This document shows positions 17,797 to 26,927 of a DNA stretch of 64,000 nt, piece by piece. Origin of the DNA: Rugamonas aquatica (GTDB lineage: Bacteria; Pseudomonadota; Gammaproteobacteria; Burkholderiales; Burkholderiaceae_D); contig NZ_WHUG01000009.1 in NCBI RefSeq assembly GCF_009380215.1, positions 186,001 to 250,000 on the forward strand, read 5' to 3'. Below the pieces are notes generated by a model. It was given only the letters and a program-made list of their open reading frames with translations, was not told where the DNA came from and ran no database searches. Position numbers and translations under genes: made by a program. Position 1 is the stretch's first letter, and the number at the start of each line of letters is the position of its first letter.

Positions 17797-17851
17797 CTGA
17801 CCTCCTCATATAAAATAGTCCTGCGTTGATAGCCCCGGCAGCTATCCGAAC

Positions 17852-18688
17852 TCAACCGAGATTACGGTTAATGGATGACAATAGATCCTTCTCGGACTTC
17901 ATCAGCGAAGTGCTGGTATCGGAACGCACCTGGTACTCGTTGCTATAGCGCTGCAGATCGGCGAGCACAGTCGACTGCTTGGTGGTCATGGTGCCGGACA
18001 GGCCACTGATGTCCTCCTTCAGCTTGTCGAAGTTCGCTTGCGAGACGGTATAGTTACCGTTTTTATCCGGCTGCCCCAGGTAGTCGGGATTGATGCCGTA
18101 CGTTTTAAGCTGTTCGATGAGCGTGCCCGATAAACTGGCGGTGTCGGTGGCCGAGCCGTTTGGACGCTGATCGTGGATACCCGACTGCAACGCCGTCAGC
18201 CCAGCTAGGTCCGCGTTGATCTTTTGCAGATCATTGCGCAGCAAGGTCAGCTGAGCTCCCGAGTTGTCCATGGCGGCACGATACACCAGCGCCGCGGCCA
18301 TCAGGACGTCCATGCCATCGGTTTGTTTTACCGCACCGGCGGCAGCTTTCGCGACAGCGGCCAAAATGGTGTCGCCAGTGCGCAGGGTGACCAGGCCTTT
18401 TTCCAGGTCGGCCAGCTCGGTATCACGTTGGCTGGTCATCACCCCCATTTCCACCTTGTCGTTTGCCAGCATCGTCTGGTAGTGCTGCATCTGGCCCTGC
18501 ACGTTCAGCAGTTCCTTTTGCTCGTCAGGTGTCAGGGTTGCAGGATCGCGACCGGACAACTCCGTATAGCGCGCTTTAGCTTTATCATACGCCGCCTGGT
18601 CATCCTTAGAATAGTTAGCGATTTTATCGTCCCATTGCTGTTTGAGATTCACGTAACGGCTGTCGCCGGTGATAGTTGGATCTGACAT
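17852..18688 (-). CDS. Putative T3SS tip/filament protein (Bsp22-like position)
   Basis: A 278-aa hydrophilic protein with an N-terminal and a C-terminal helical/coiled-coil region and a central part with one moderately hydrophobic stretch (about 110-140). It is the first gene of the operon, ahead of the chaperones and translocators, the place of the Bsp22/EspA/LcrV-type tip or filament protein in comparable loci. The C-terminus (LLSSINRNLG) and repeated helix-forming segments fit an extracellular coiled-coil subunit. No direct family motif is certain. ATG 18688 has AGGAG six bases ahead. Confidence 0.6.
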   Translation of the reverse strand: MSDPTITGDSRYVNLKQQWDDKIANYSKDDQAAYDKAKARYTELSGRDPATLTPDEQKELLNVQGQMQHYQTMLANDKVEMGVMTSQRDTELADLEKGLVTLRTGDTILAAVAKAAAGAVKQTDGMDVLMAAALVYRAAMDNSGAQLTLLRNDLQKINADLAGLTALQSGIHDQRPNGSATDTASLSGTLIEQLKTYGINPDYLGQPDKNGNYTVSQANFDKLKEDISGLSGTMTTKQSTVLADLQRYSNEYQVRSDTSTSLMKSEKDLLSSINRNLG

Positions 18689-18930
18689 AAGCACTCCTAA
18701 AGTTCAAAAAAAATCCACAAGCATCAACAGTCTTCGGCACGGAAACACGCTCCGGCATGAAGGGTGCCGCATCGTCCTGCCTTGGACTGGCTTGGACGCA
18801 TGCCTAAGCTAAGTCACGCCACCGTTGAAATAGTTCTGCGGCAAACGCGCGATGGCGAGCTCCGCTTCGGCGCCAGTCTTACCGTGTCATAGCTGCTGAG
18901 CCAGCTAGAACGGCAGGGTAGCTTTCCCCT
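18689..18930 (-). promoter_or_regulatory. Region upstream of the T3SS operon
   Basis: About 240 bp separate the first T3SS gene from the IS3 element. The operon promoter should lie here unless it was removed by the IS insertion. I could not find a convincing hrp-box (TTCG-N16-TTCG) or ECF-type promoter. Upstream genes expected in a Bsc-type locus (gatekeeper, regulators) are replaced by the IS. Confidence 0.35.
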
Positions 18931-18981
18931 AGCGTGACGGACACTTTCGATCGGTATGATGTCACTATCGGAGGTAATTAC

Positions 18982-19235
18982 ATGGCACGCGAACGACGTT
19001 TGTTTTCTGAAGAGTTCAAGCGCGAAGCAGTCAAACTGGTATCGCCCGCGACCTCGGCGTTGGTGAAAATTTGTTGGGACGCTGATGCAGAGAAGCCAAT
19101 GTGGACGGGCAATCGGGACGCGGAGCGAAGGTTTTCGGTCAGGTGTATGAGCGCGTGCGGCGTGAACTGGCGAAGGTTAAGACGGAGCGCGACATCTTAA
19201 AAAAGCGCTCGGCTACTTCGCAGCCGACCTCAAGT
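18982..19235 (+). pseudogene. IS3 OrfA, frameshifted
   Basis: It starts well (GGAGG, then ATG; MARERRLFSEEFKREAVKLV, the helix-turn-helix start of IS3 OrfA). A deletion/frameshift then occurs after about residue 22; the leucine-zipper region (YERVRRELAKVKTERDILKK) continues in another frame at 19160-19210. Confidence 0.8.
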
Positions 19236-20077
19236 GAAGTACGACTTCATCGCCAAGCATCGCAGGATATGGCCCACGCGCACCATGTGCTGCCTGTTCG
19301 GCGTGTCCACCAGCGGTTTCTGCGACTGGCTCTACCGACCGATGAGCCAGCACGAGCGTGGGAACGCTCAGTTGGTGCAGGCCATCAAGCACAGGCACGA
19401 AGCCAGCGATGGTACATACGGCTCTCCACGGATAGTGCGAGATCTTATGGATGCTGGCTTTGCTTGCAGTGAGAATCGCTTGGCCCGGTTGATGAAGATC
19501 GCTGGTATCAAGGCACGACACCAGCGCCGCCGCCCTCCCGGGCCAGCTTGAAGCGGCAGTACACGCAATTGCGCCGAATCTGTTGGACCGACAGTTTGAA
19601 GCAACTGGGCCGAATCAGAAGTGGGCGGCCGACTTCACTTATGTCTGGACTGGCGAAGGCTGGTTGTCCGTCGCAGTCGTTCTCGATTTGTATTCGCGCT
19701 GCGTCGTGGGCTGGTCGATGCAACCGACGATGACGGCGCAGCCGGTGATGGATGCATTGTTGATGGCGGTCTTTCGTCGAGGACGACCCAAAGCCGTGCT
19801 GCATCATTCCGACCAAGGCGCTCAATACAGCAGCGAGGACTTCCAGCGTTTGCTTGAGTCCCACGGCATCACATGCAGCATGAGCCGCCGTGGAAACTGC
19901 TGGGACAATGCCGCAGTGGAGCGCTTCTTCTCGACGCTCAAGATTGAACGCCTGAGCAAAAAGCACTATCGGACAAGAGATGATTTACGTGCGGACGTGT
20001 TCGACTACATAGAAAGGTTTTACAATCCACGTCGATGGCATTCCACCATCGGCTATCTCAGTCCAGTACAGATTTGA
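19234..20077 (+). pseudogene. IS3 OrfB transposase (DDE), frameshifted
   Basis: The first part (19234-19551) holds the HTH_21 segment; the integrase core with HHSDQGAQY and NAAVERFFSTLK continues in a shifted frame from about 19545. The shift is at the same RRRPPG codons as in copy 1. A one-base insertion near 20070 shortens the C-terminus compared with copy 1. Confidence 0.85.
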
Positions 20078-20179
20078 AAATCTAAAATGCGCCTAGCGGA
20101 AGTAACCGTGACGTAGAGGGAGGCCACCGACCATCCAAGAACCTGGATGGCCAGCGACACTGCACTAGTCCGGTACTGA

Positions 20180-23100
20180 TCACTTAAAGAGCAAACCGAA
20201 CATTCCTCGCGGCGGTGCCGCAGGTCGATTTACTACTTCTTGCTGTTGTGCACACACTTCCACCAACCGCAAGCGAACAGCTGCGTCATCTTCCTGAGAC
20301 ACAATGCCGGCTGCGTAGCGCAGCAGCATTTCGGCGTCCACTGCTCTCCTCATAGCATCCCCGAGCCTATTCATGCTTGTCGTCGCCAAAAGCTCTTTGA
20401 CAGCATTGACAAAACGAATATTACAGCGGTTTACAACGACGGCTTGCACCACTCCCATAAACAGTTCGACAATAGCGATGCTATCTCCTTGTCCCTGCTT
20501 TATGCCACGCAACTGGGTCAGTATATGAGTGACCTCATTCAACTTCAGCAGGCCTAGTTGTAAGTCCAGCTCTCCTTTCACACCGTCCGGTAACACATTG
20601 ACTCCATCACGGCGCAATCGAGACTGGGTCTTCTGAATTTCCGACAGCTCTTTAAATTTCGTCCCTATCTGGGTGCCAACGCTACCTCTCTCCATCAAAA
20701 GGCGTACAACCTCGGTCACATGCTGTCGCGCGTTACACGCCAACGCCTTCAAACGGAACTCTTTTTCCTGCTGCAACTGCGTGACAAAACCGGCTTCCCA
20801 CGTCGGACTTTCTAGCCAACGCAGCAAGACATCGTCAGGCAATCGATTCAGCAACGTTGGGCTGGCGGCTGTAGCGCGGCGAGTTACACGAACAGCCAGC
20901 GCGCGGCCTTGCTCCTGAATGGCCGGAGTTATCGGAATTTTTCGCTCGCTATAGGTTTTGACCAATGCATCCAAGGCATCCGTTACCGCCTGCACGTCCT
21001 GAATGTCACCTACGTCAGTAAGCCGATTAACCTGGTCTTTAAACGCTGCGAATAATATCCGCTCTTTCGCCGCCCATTGTGCCTGCGACTGAAGCGCCTT
21101 CTGCAACGGACTACTGTGCTTGGCCTGCACCAACAACACATCGATATCTGCGGCGTCCAGCCTGGTTACAACATAACCAAGCGTTTCTGCATCCAGAGCC
21201 TCTAAACTGCCGAGCAATGCCGGTATTGCCTCCTCGACACGCAGCGACGTGCCCGTCGGCGCGCTCGGAGCAGTCGGAAAGTCATGCGTCCATTGCTGGA
21301 CGGCCTGTCGATACTTAGCGACCGCTACCTTGGCAGTCCCTCCCTGTGCATCGCATGCGGCAACCAGCCGACCAGCCATCGCCACAACTTCTTCCCGCGC
21401 AATGTCAGTCACTAAGCGGAGAACGCGGCCTAACATCTCTGTTGCGGCATTGTCGTTCGCCAGCGCACCGGTACGTGCCGCAGCCACCATGGCGGGCAAG
21501 GCGTCCGCCAATTCCAGCAGCGCAACTGGAAGGAGGGCACGCAGTTTGTGGCCAAGCAGCGTCTCGGTGCCATCAGGTGCAGGCGTGTAGTTTGCATGCA
21601 GCGCATCAATACGCGCCAGTTCACTCACTACTATAGCGTCAAGCGCCAAGACGCGGTTCGTCGCAGTGGCATCGCAGCCGAAGCTTCGCACCAGCGCATC
21701 AACACTTGCGCTCAGCAACGCCTCATAAGCCTTCTTACGGTTGGCCATTTCATCGCTCACCATCTTGCTGAACGCAGGCGGCCAGCTATGATAGCGAGCA
21801 AGCTGTCCCAGCATGATGGTGTCGACTTCCACCAGCGGTGGCACGCCGTTCTGCAGCTGCAGAATGATCGCTTGCCAGCCCAAGTCTACATGTTCGGGCA
21901 TTTTCACTCCGTCGCGGGCATGGCGTGACTCCAGCTCAGTCATTGAGCTGACCAGCGTCATCAGAACCGGCTGCCACATTGCAATGCCATCGCCGTTGCC
22001 GATATGCTGTGCAAAACTTCGTTGCACCGGGACGATCGCATGACTGTCTTCCGCCAATGCAAGCAACTTCCCGATTTCCCTGTCAACAGGCGATGTCGCC
22101 ATCAGCTCCCTCAGGTCCGCGAGCGGAAGTCGCGCCAACATGGCGTATGCGGATTCTTTCCCCAACTTATCGACCTCGGCCAACGCGAACGCCGTGACAC
22201 GTCCAACCACCTCCGACTCCAAGATAATGCCTGCCTCCTCAACTAGCGCCAACTGATCGCGGATCAACGCCATGAAACCAGGAGCTAGCAAGGTTGGACC
22301 TGGCTTGGCCGAGTCCTGAATCGATGCAACAACTCTTTCCTTTAAATTCGGCTCGGCGCGCGTGCGCGCGATATCCATAATCTCGACTTGGAGCATCTTC
22401 AGCACGGCAGCGGCACCGGGAATCTCAGCCAAGCCCATTTCTGTCAAAGCGTTGGTCGCGAGACCGGGCATCGCTTTCACTACCTGGAGAAGCGCATCGA
22501 AGGGCATATTCTGCAATTTCAACCGGAATTGCACCCAAGCATCCTTCTGAAGCGGATCCAGCTGGTCGGCATTTTGGGATTTCAAAATCTGCGCCAAGCC
22601 GATAATAGCGACAATGTCCAATTTTGGGGGGGCACCGTTTGTCACGCCAAGTTTTTCCGCCACCGCGGCCATGTGCTTTTGCTGATTCATGAGCAGGTCA
22701 GCTTGACGTGCATTTTCAGCCTGCAGGTACGCATTGTGCGCTTTCTCAAGAGCTGTTTGATGCGCTTGCACGTTACTGCTTGAATTCTCTTTCAAGGATA
22801 ACAAGTCAAGCTCCCTAAAGACCTCAGCCTGCTCATCAAGGAGGTAAGGCGTTTCATTACGCCAGGCTCGCATCAATTTAGCCGCATCTACGGGCGCGCT
22901 CAGCAACAACAGCTCGCGCTGGTCCTTCGGCAGGGTCAATAACACCGACCACAAAGCCCTTACCGCCATCGGGGGCACATCCTCGTTAAGCCGTTTCATG
23001 TAAAGGGGATACTTCGCCACAGCATGGTCAAAATATTGCTCGATCTGCTTGGTCCCCCCCCCCAAATCCCCGCTTGACGCGCAAACAAGCGCCCGACTAA

Positions 23101-23686
23101 CGTGAGTCTTGGCTTTCTCCTCAAGTTTTCTCTCGTGCTCCACCGTATTGAACTTTTTTTCAAGCTCGCTCTGAATCGTACTTTTTGCTTCTCGCAAGAA
23201 AATAATTGTTAATTCATCATTACATTCGGCACACGTCGCCTCTTCCTCCTTACCGAAGGCTACGGCCAGGCTTGACCACACCTGTTGCAGTGTCGCGTTA
23301 TCCGCGCGTTGACAGCCCGCATGCACGACATCTGCAACTGCTTGCTGCAACTCTCTTTTAAACTGTTCATCCGCCATACTCCATTTGGGGATAATTTTCC
23401 CCAGAGTTTTAATTTGCTCAATGAAGTGCTGATGCATCCAAGGTTTGTGTCTCCCCTCCATTTCACGGCCCACGGAGGAAAATAACTGTGCTATCAGCGG
23501 CTCAATTTGCTTAACGAGCATGGGGCGGCGTGGCGAAGGATATCGCAAGCGCGTTACCCACAATTTAAGCGCGGTGAATTTGCGCTGCAAGAAACCTGTA
23601 GGCTTCACTGCATTTTTTCCTGAGGCATTGCTAATCATCGGGCCCGTAAGGGGCGTCTTTTTATAGCTAGCACCGATTCGACTCAT
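20180..23686 (-). CDS. Large helical protein, candidate T3SS effector
   Basis: This 1168-aa protein has no signal peptide or clear membrane helix. It is predicted mostly alpha-helical from composition. Recurrent segments suggest a solenoid: TLPKDQRELLLLSAPVDAAKL (about 251-271) resembles RLPLADLRELMATSPVDREIGKL (519-541), and looser copies occur later (RLPDDVLLRWLES). The N-terminal ~50 residues are Ser/Thr/Lys-rich. AAGGA precedes the ATG. It lies beyond the IS3 copy upstream of the T3SS operon and transcribes the same way. A ten-base G tract interrupts the frame at codons 208-211. I recognise no family; the effector role is inferred from context. Confidence 0.7.
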   Translation of the reverse strand: MSRIGASYKKTPLTGPMISNASGKNAVKPTGFLQRKFTALKLWVTRLRYPSPRRPMLVKQIEPLIAQLFSSVGREMEGRHKPWMHQHFIEQIKTLGKIIPKWSMADEQFKRELQQAVADVVHAGCQRADNATLQQVWSSLAVAFGKEEEATCAECNDELTIIFLREAKSTIQSELEKKFNTVEHERKLEEKAKTHVSRALVCASSGDLGGGTKQIEQYFDHAVAKYPLYMKRLNEDVPPMAVRALWSVLLTLPKDQRELLLLSAPVDAAKLMRAWRNETPYLLDEQAEVFRELDLLSLKENSSSNVQAHQTALEKAHNAYLQAENARQADLLMNQQKHMAAVAEKLGVTNGAPPKLDIVAIIGLAQILKSQNADQLDPLQKDAWVQFRLKLQNMPFDALLQVVKAMPGLATNALTEMGLAEIPGAAAVLKMLQVEIMDIARTRAEPNLKERVVASIQDSAKPGPTLLAPGFMALIRDQLALVEEAGIILESEVVGRVTAFALAEVDKLGKESAYAMLARLPLADLRELMATSPVDREIGKLLALAEDSHAIVPVQRSFAQHIGNGDGIAMWQPVLMTLVSSMTELESRHARDGVKMPEHVDLGWQAIILQLQNGVPPLVEVDTIMLGQLARYHSWPPAFSKMVSDEMANRKKAYEALLSASVDALVRSFGCDATATNRVLALDAIVVSELARIDALHANYTPAPDGTETLLGHKLRALLPVALLELADALPAMVAAARTGALANDNAATEMLGRVLRLVTDIAREEVVAMAGRLVAACDAQGGTAKVAVAKYRQAVQQWTHDFPTAPSAPTGTSLRVEEAIPALLGSLEALDAETLGYVVTRLDAADIDVLLVQAKHSSPLQKALQSQAQWAAKERILFAAFKDQVNRLTDVGDIQDVQAVTDALDALVKTYSERKIPITPAIQEQGRALAVRVTRRATAASPTLLNRLPDDVLLRWLESPTWEAGFVTQLQQEKEFRLKALACNARQHVTEVVRLLMERGSVGTQIGTKFKELSEIQKTQSRLRRDGVNVLPDGVKGELDLQLGLLKLNEVTHILTQLRGIKQGQGDSIAIVELFMGVVQAVVVNRCNIRFVNAVKELLATTSMNRLGDAMRRAVDAEMLLRYAAGIVSQEDDAAVRLRLVEVCAQQQEVVNRPAAPPRGMFGLLFK
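23054..23063 (-). repeat. Poly-C/G tract (10) in the 1168-aa gene
   Basis: Ten C on the plus strand fall inside the coding frame (GDLGGGT). A slip would stop translation after about 210 of 1168 residues. Confidence 0.5.
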
Positions 23687-23887
23687 TTTTTACATCCTTA
23701 AAGAAATAGTGCCAAGATGAGAAACAACCCATCTAGTCTAAGCGCACGCTATGTCATCTCATCGTCACTGGATCCACGCGGACTGTTACGCAGTCGGGAG
23801 CAGCAAGAAAGCATATAACGCGCAATTGGGTAACCACTTGGGTAACATAAGTTCAAGCACCGCCCCCTAGGCACCGGACGTCCCATT

Positions 23888-26158
23888 TCACACCTCCACG
23901 ACCTCGCGCGCTGGCACGAGCCTTCGTGCCAGCATAGGCTGCGGCACCTGCACTGTGTAACCTTGCGCGCAATCAATCCCCATCTCACCAAGCGCATCCA
24001 GGATGGCGTCTGACTCAACAAACTCGGCAATGGTCTGGATGCCCATCACGTGACCGATCTGGTTGATAGCGGCCACCATGGCGCGGTCTATCGGATCGGC
24101 GACCATGTCCTTAACGAACTCGCCGTCTATCTTCAGATAGTCGACGGGCAAATGCTTCAGGTAGGCGAAGGAGGACATGCCACTGCCGAAGTCGTCCAGG
24201 GCGAACTTGCACCCCATCGCCGCCAGGCGCTGAATCAGTTCGTTGGCATCAGCCAGATTCGAAATGGCCGCTGTCTCCGTAATTTCAAAACAGACCGCCT
24301 GTGGCGCCACCTGACAAAGTTCAAACTGCTCGCAGATGTAAGCAAGCATGCCGGGGTCGCAGAGCGAGGCGCCGGAAAGGTTGATCGCGCACAGGTCATG
24401 CGGTGGATGGCCCGGCGGATTGCGTTCGGCCAGATCGAGGAAGCAGTGGCGCACCACCCACCGGTCGATCAATCCCATCAGGCCATAGCGCTCGGCGGCA
24501 GGCAGGAAGGCCATCGGCGGAATCACCGAGCCATCCTCGCCACGCATACGCAGCAACACTTCGTAATGGTCGGGACCACTACCATTGCTGCCCAGCGCAC
24601 GGATCTTCTGAACGTACAACACAAAGCGGTTATCGCTCAGTGCACGGTGGATACGGCTGGCCCAGTCGAGCTCACCTTGGCGCTGCATCAACTCGAGGTC
24701 ATCCTCCTTGAACACGCGTACTTGATTGCGTCCTTTATCTTTGGCCAGATAGCACGCAGCATCGGCCATGCGCAACAGATCGTTCATCTGCAAGTCGTCC
24801 CCGCCAAAGCCAATCAGGCCGATGCTGACGCCGATCGGGAAGAATTTATCGCGCCAGACAAAGTTGAAATCTTTTACGGTGCGTCGCAGCTTCTCGGCCG
24901 TATGCACGGCCGCCTCCTCGCTGCAATACTCCAGCAGTACGCCAAACTCATCGCCCCCGAGGCGGCCCAGCGTGTCGCTCTGCCGCAATGACGCTTGCAA
25001 CAGCCTGGACAGCTGACGCAACAAGGCGTCGCCGGCCACATGGCCACAGGTATCGTTGACGATCTTGAACTGATCTAGGTCCAGATACAACATGGCGTGC
25101 CGTACCCTCTCGCCGCGCCCCCCAGCAGCGGCACGCTCCACGCGCAACTCGAATTCGCGTCGGTTAATCAATCCGGTCAGGGCGTCGTGGCTGGCTTGGT
25201 AGGTCAGCTCGGCCGCCAATGAGCACGCCTCGGTCACGTCGCGCAACACCACCACGGCGCCGGCCGTACCGCCCATGGTGTCGGCAATCGCCGCCGCCGT
25301 GCCATCAATGGGAACGCACTCTCCCGAGCGCCGCGCCAGCACCGCGTTGCGATAGATGCCAACAACTGGCGGCTCGGCCAGCGCACTGCCTCTCAATCCA
25401 GGCGCAGGCAGACGCGTTGTACTGTCGAGCACATTGAGTACAGCGCAAGAGGCAAGACCCACCGCATCTGAGCCGGCCCAGCCGCTGAGCGCCTCCGCCG
25501 CCGGATTCATGTAGCTAATGCCCCCATCCACATCAGTGATGATGACGGCGTCGGCGATGGCGTCAAGGGCCGCACGCAAATGAGCACGCTCCGCCCCCAG
25601 TTGAGCCTCAGCCCGCTTACGCGCCGACAGGTCGACAACTACCGCATACACGCCACGCACCTGCCCGCCAACGACGTCCGGCACAAACTCGACGTGAGCA
25701 TCCACGCGGCGCGCACCGATCTGCAAGACACGTTCGAAGGCCGCATGACTGCCCTGCAAAGCCACACCGAGTTCAGGCGCCAGTACCGCATAAGCGGAAG
25801 AGCCGAATACCTCGCACACCGTTTTCCCTACCAGCGAAGCGGGATCGACATCGGTAATTCCACCGTGACTATCGTTGCAAAAGCGGTAGCGTTGATTGGC
25901 ATCGATGTAGGCAACCAGGGCCGGCAGACATGCAGTAACAGCATGCCCGCCCGCCGGCGATTTCGCGCAGCCCGCAACTGGTCGCTGGCGCGCACGCCAC
26001 CAGTCCAGGCATCGGAACGCGATCAGACCACCGCAGCACAGGCGCAGCAACGCCAGACCGATACCAGAGCCTTTACCGGCAAACAGCAAACCCAGGACGG
26101 CAATGCCCAACATCAGCGCGGTCCGACGCAGCGGTCCGCTCTTATAAAATAACACCAT
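23888..26158 (-). CDS. PAS-GGDEF-EAL cyclic-di-GMP protein
   Basis: A membrane-bound signalling protein of 756 aa. One or two hydrophobic segments lie at about 10-60, then two PAS-like sensor regions (about 75-185 and 190-315), a GGDEF domain with intact GRLGGDEFG (signature 401-405) and an EAL domain. The EAL signature reads EVL (533-535) but DDFG and LKIDGEFV are kept. GGDEF makes, and EAL degrades, cyclic di-GMP. I prefer ATG 26158 (GGGG upstream) over a longer frame starting at 26227. Its neighbours are effector candidates; a link to T3SS or pilus control is only inferred. Confidence 0.88.
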   Translation of the reverse strand: MVLFYKSGPLRRTALMLGIAVLGLLFAGKGSGIGLALLRLCCGGLIAFRCLDWWRARQRPVAGCAKSPAGGHAVTACLPALVAYIDANQRYRFCNDSHGGITDVDPASLVGKTVCEVFGSSAYAVLAPELGVALQGSHAAFERVLQIGARRVDAHVEFVPDVVGGQVRGVYAVVVDLSARKRAEAQLGAERAHLRAALDAIADAVIITDVDGGISYMNPAAEALSGWAGSDAVGLASCAVLNVLDSTTRLPAPGLRGSALAEPPVVGIYRNAVLARRSGECVPIDGTAAAIADTMGGTAGAVVVLRDVTEACSLAAELTYQASHDALTGLINRREFELRVERAAAGGRGERVRHAMLYLDLDQFKIVNDTCGHVAGDALLRQLSRLLQASLRQSDTLGRLGGDEFGVLLEYCSEEAAVHTAEKLRRTVKDFNFVWRDKFFPIGVSIGLIGFGGDDLQMNDLLRMADAACYLAKDKGRNQVRVFKEDDLELMQRQGELDWASRIHRALSDNRFVLYVQKIRALGSNGSGPDHYEVLLRMRGEDGSVIPPMAFLPAAERYGLMGLIDRWVVRHCFLDLAERNPPGHPPHDLCAINLSGASLCDPGMLAYICEQFELCQVAPQAVCFEITETAAISNLADANELIQRLAAMGCKFALDDFGSGMSSFAYLKHLPVDYLKIDGEFVKDMVADPIDRAMVAAINQIGHVMGIQTIAEFVESDAILDALGEMGIDCAQGYTVQVPQPMLARRLVPAREVVEV

Positions 26159-26284
26159 GAATAACCCCAAAAAATTCGGTATCGGAGAAGACGGCGAACG
26201 TACGTGCTGCCCCGTGACACACGCCATTGGTAACGGCGCTCAACTGGTCGGTTCGCGTACGTGGATAGACCTCTTGCGCAGCCG

Positions 26285-26659
26285 CTAAGAACGAGGCTCC
26301 GCTGCGGTTTTTTCCTTCGTTTTCTTGCACTTTTTGCTCACCGACCATAGGCAATCGGCTTCGGCCCGCTCCGGCGGGATCGGTGTTGCCGAACGCCCCG
26401 TGTGGTGACGGAAATCGCCGCTCAGAAAACGCAGGTCGCGTATGCTCAGCTTAGTTTCCTCGTGCATGCTGATGAGGACATCCGACGAGACCTCTTGGCG
26501 ACGGTGGCGGATCTTGCTAATGATGGGGGCAGCTATTCCGAGGCGCTTGGCCAATGCCGCATCGTTCTTCAATCCCAGCCTGTCTTTAATCGTGTCGAGC
26601 AGAACGTCGGGATTATATTGGGGGTGCTCATCCGCTTTAATGTTCATATTATTTATCAT
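26285..26659 (-). CDS. Helix-turn-helix regulator
   Basis: This 124-aa protein has a Cro/CI-like HTH at about 15-65 (LGLKNDAALAKRLGIAAPII and SKIRHRRQEVSSDVLI), followed by a basic, Lys-rich tail. Such small regulators bind operators as dimers. A second start at 26647 (MNIKADEH) is possible. It is oriented like the GGDEF-EAL gene downstream. Target unknown. Confidence 0.75.
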   Translation of the reverse strand: MINNMNIKADEHPQYNPDVLLDTIKDRLGLKNDAALAKRLGIAAPIISKIRHRRQEVSSDVLISMHEETKLSIRDLRFLSGDFRHHTGRSATPIPPERAEADCLWSVSKKCKKTKEKTAAEPRS

Positions 26660-26927
26660 CTTTTTTACAGAGGCCGCTCACCCGAGCCATACGCGGCCGC
26701 CCGCTTCCCAGAGATCCACGAATTTGACTCAAAAAAAATCAGACATGCCAAAATTATTCCAGCGATAAAACATCAGGAATTGGTGCATCAAATCCGCCAA
26801 CACTTCTGCATTTAGATCAGTAGCATATGAGATCGGGTAACGGCCACTGCCCAGGCGATACTCGCAAGGAACGACTGATGAAACAGTCGCTCCTTTCGAG
26901 CGCATGAGTTCAGTGCTAAAGTAGATT

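Larger units (their letters stand above)
18931..20110 (+). mobile_element. IS3-family element A, copy 2
   Basis: A nearly full-length but inactive IS3-type element. Its 5' end is near CGGACACTTTCGATCGG (about 18939) and its 3' end near GCGCCTAGCGGAAGT (20087-20101), where the terminal bases differ from copy 1. It is inverted relative to the copy at 3092-3954. Both open reading frames are broken (see entries). Copy-specific changes include an extra base near the end of orfB. Confidence 0.82.

Noticed and set aside
3092..20110. T3SS operon as an active composite transposon
   Set aside because: Both IS copies are inactive and one is truncated, so transposition as a unit is not supported; only inversion or past rearrangement is.
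24050..24991. 313-aa plus-strand frame opposite the GGDEF-EAL gene
   Set aside because: Antisense shadow of a gene with intact conserved motifs.
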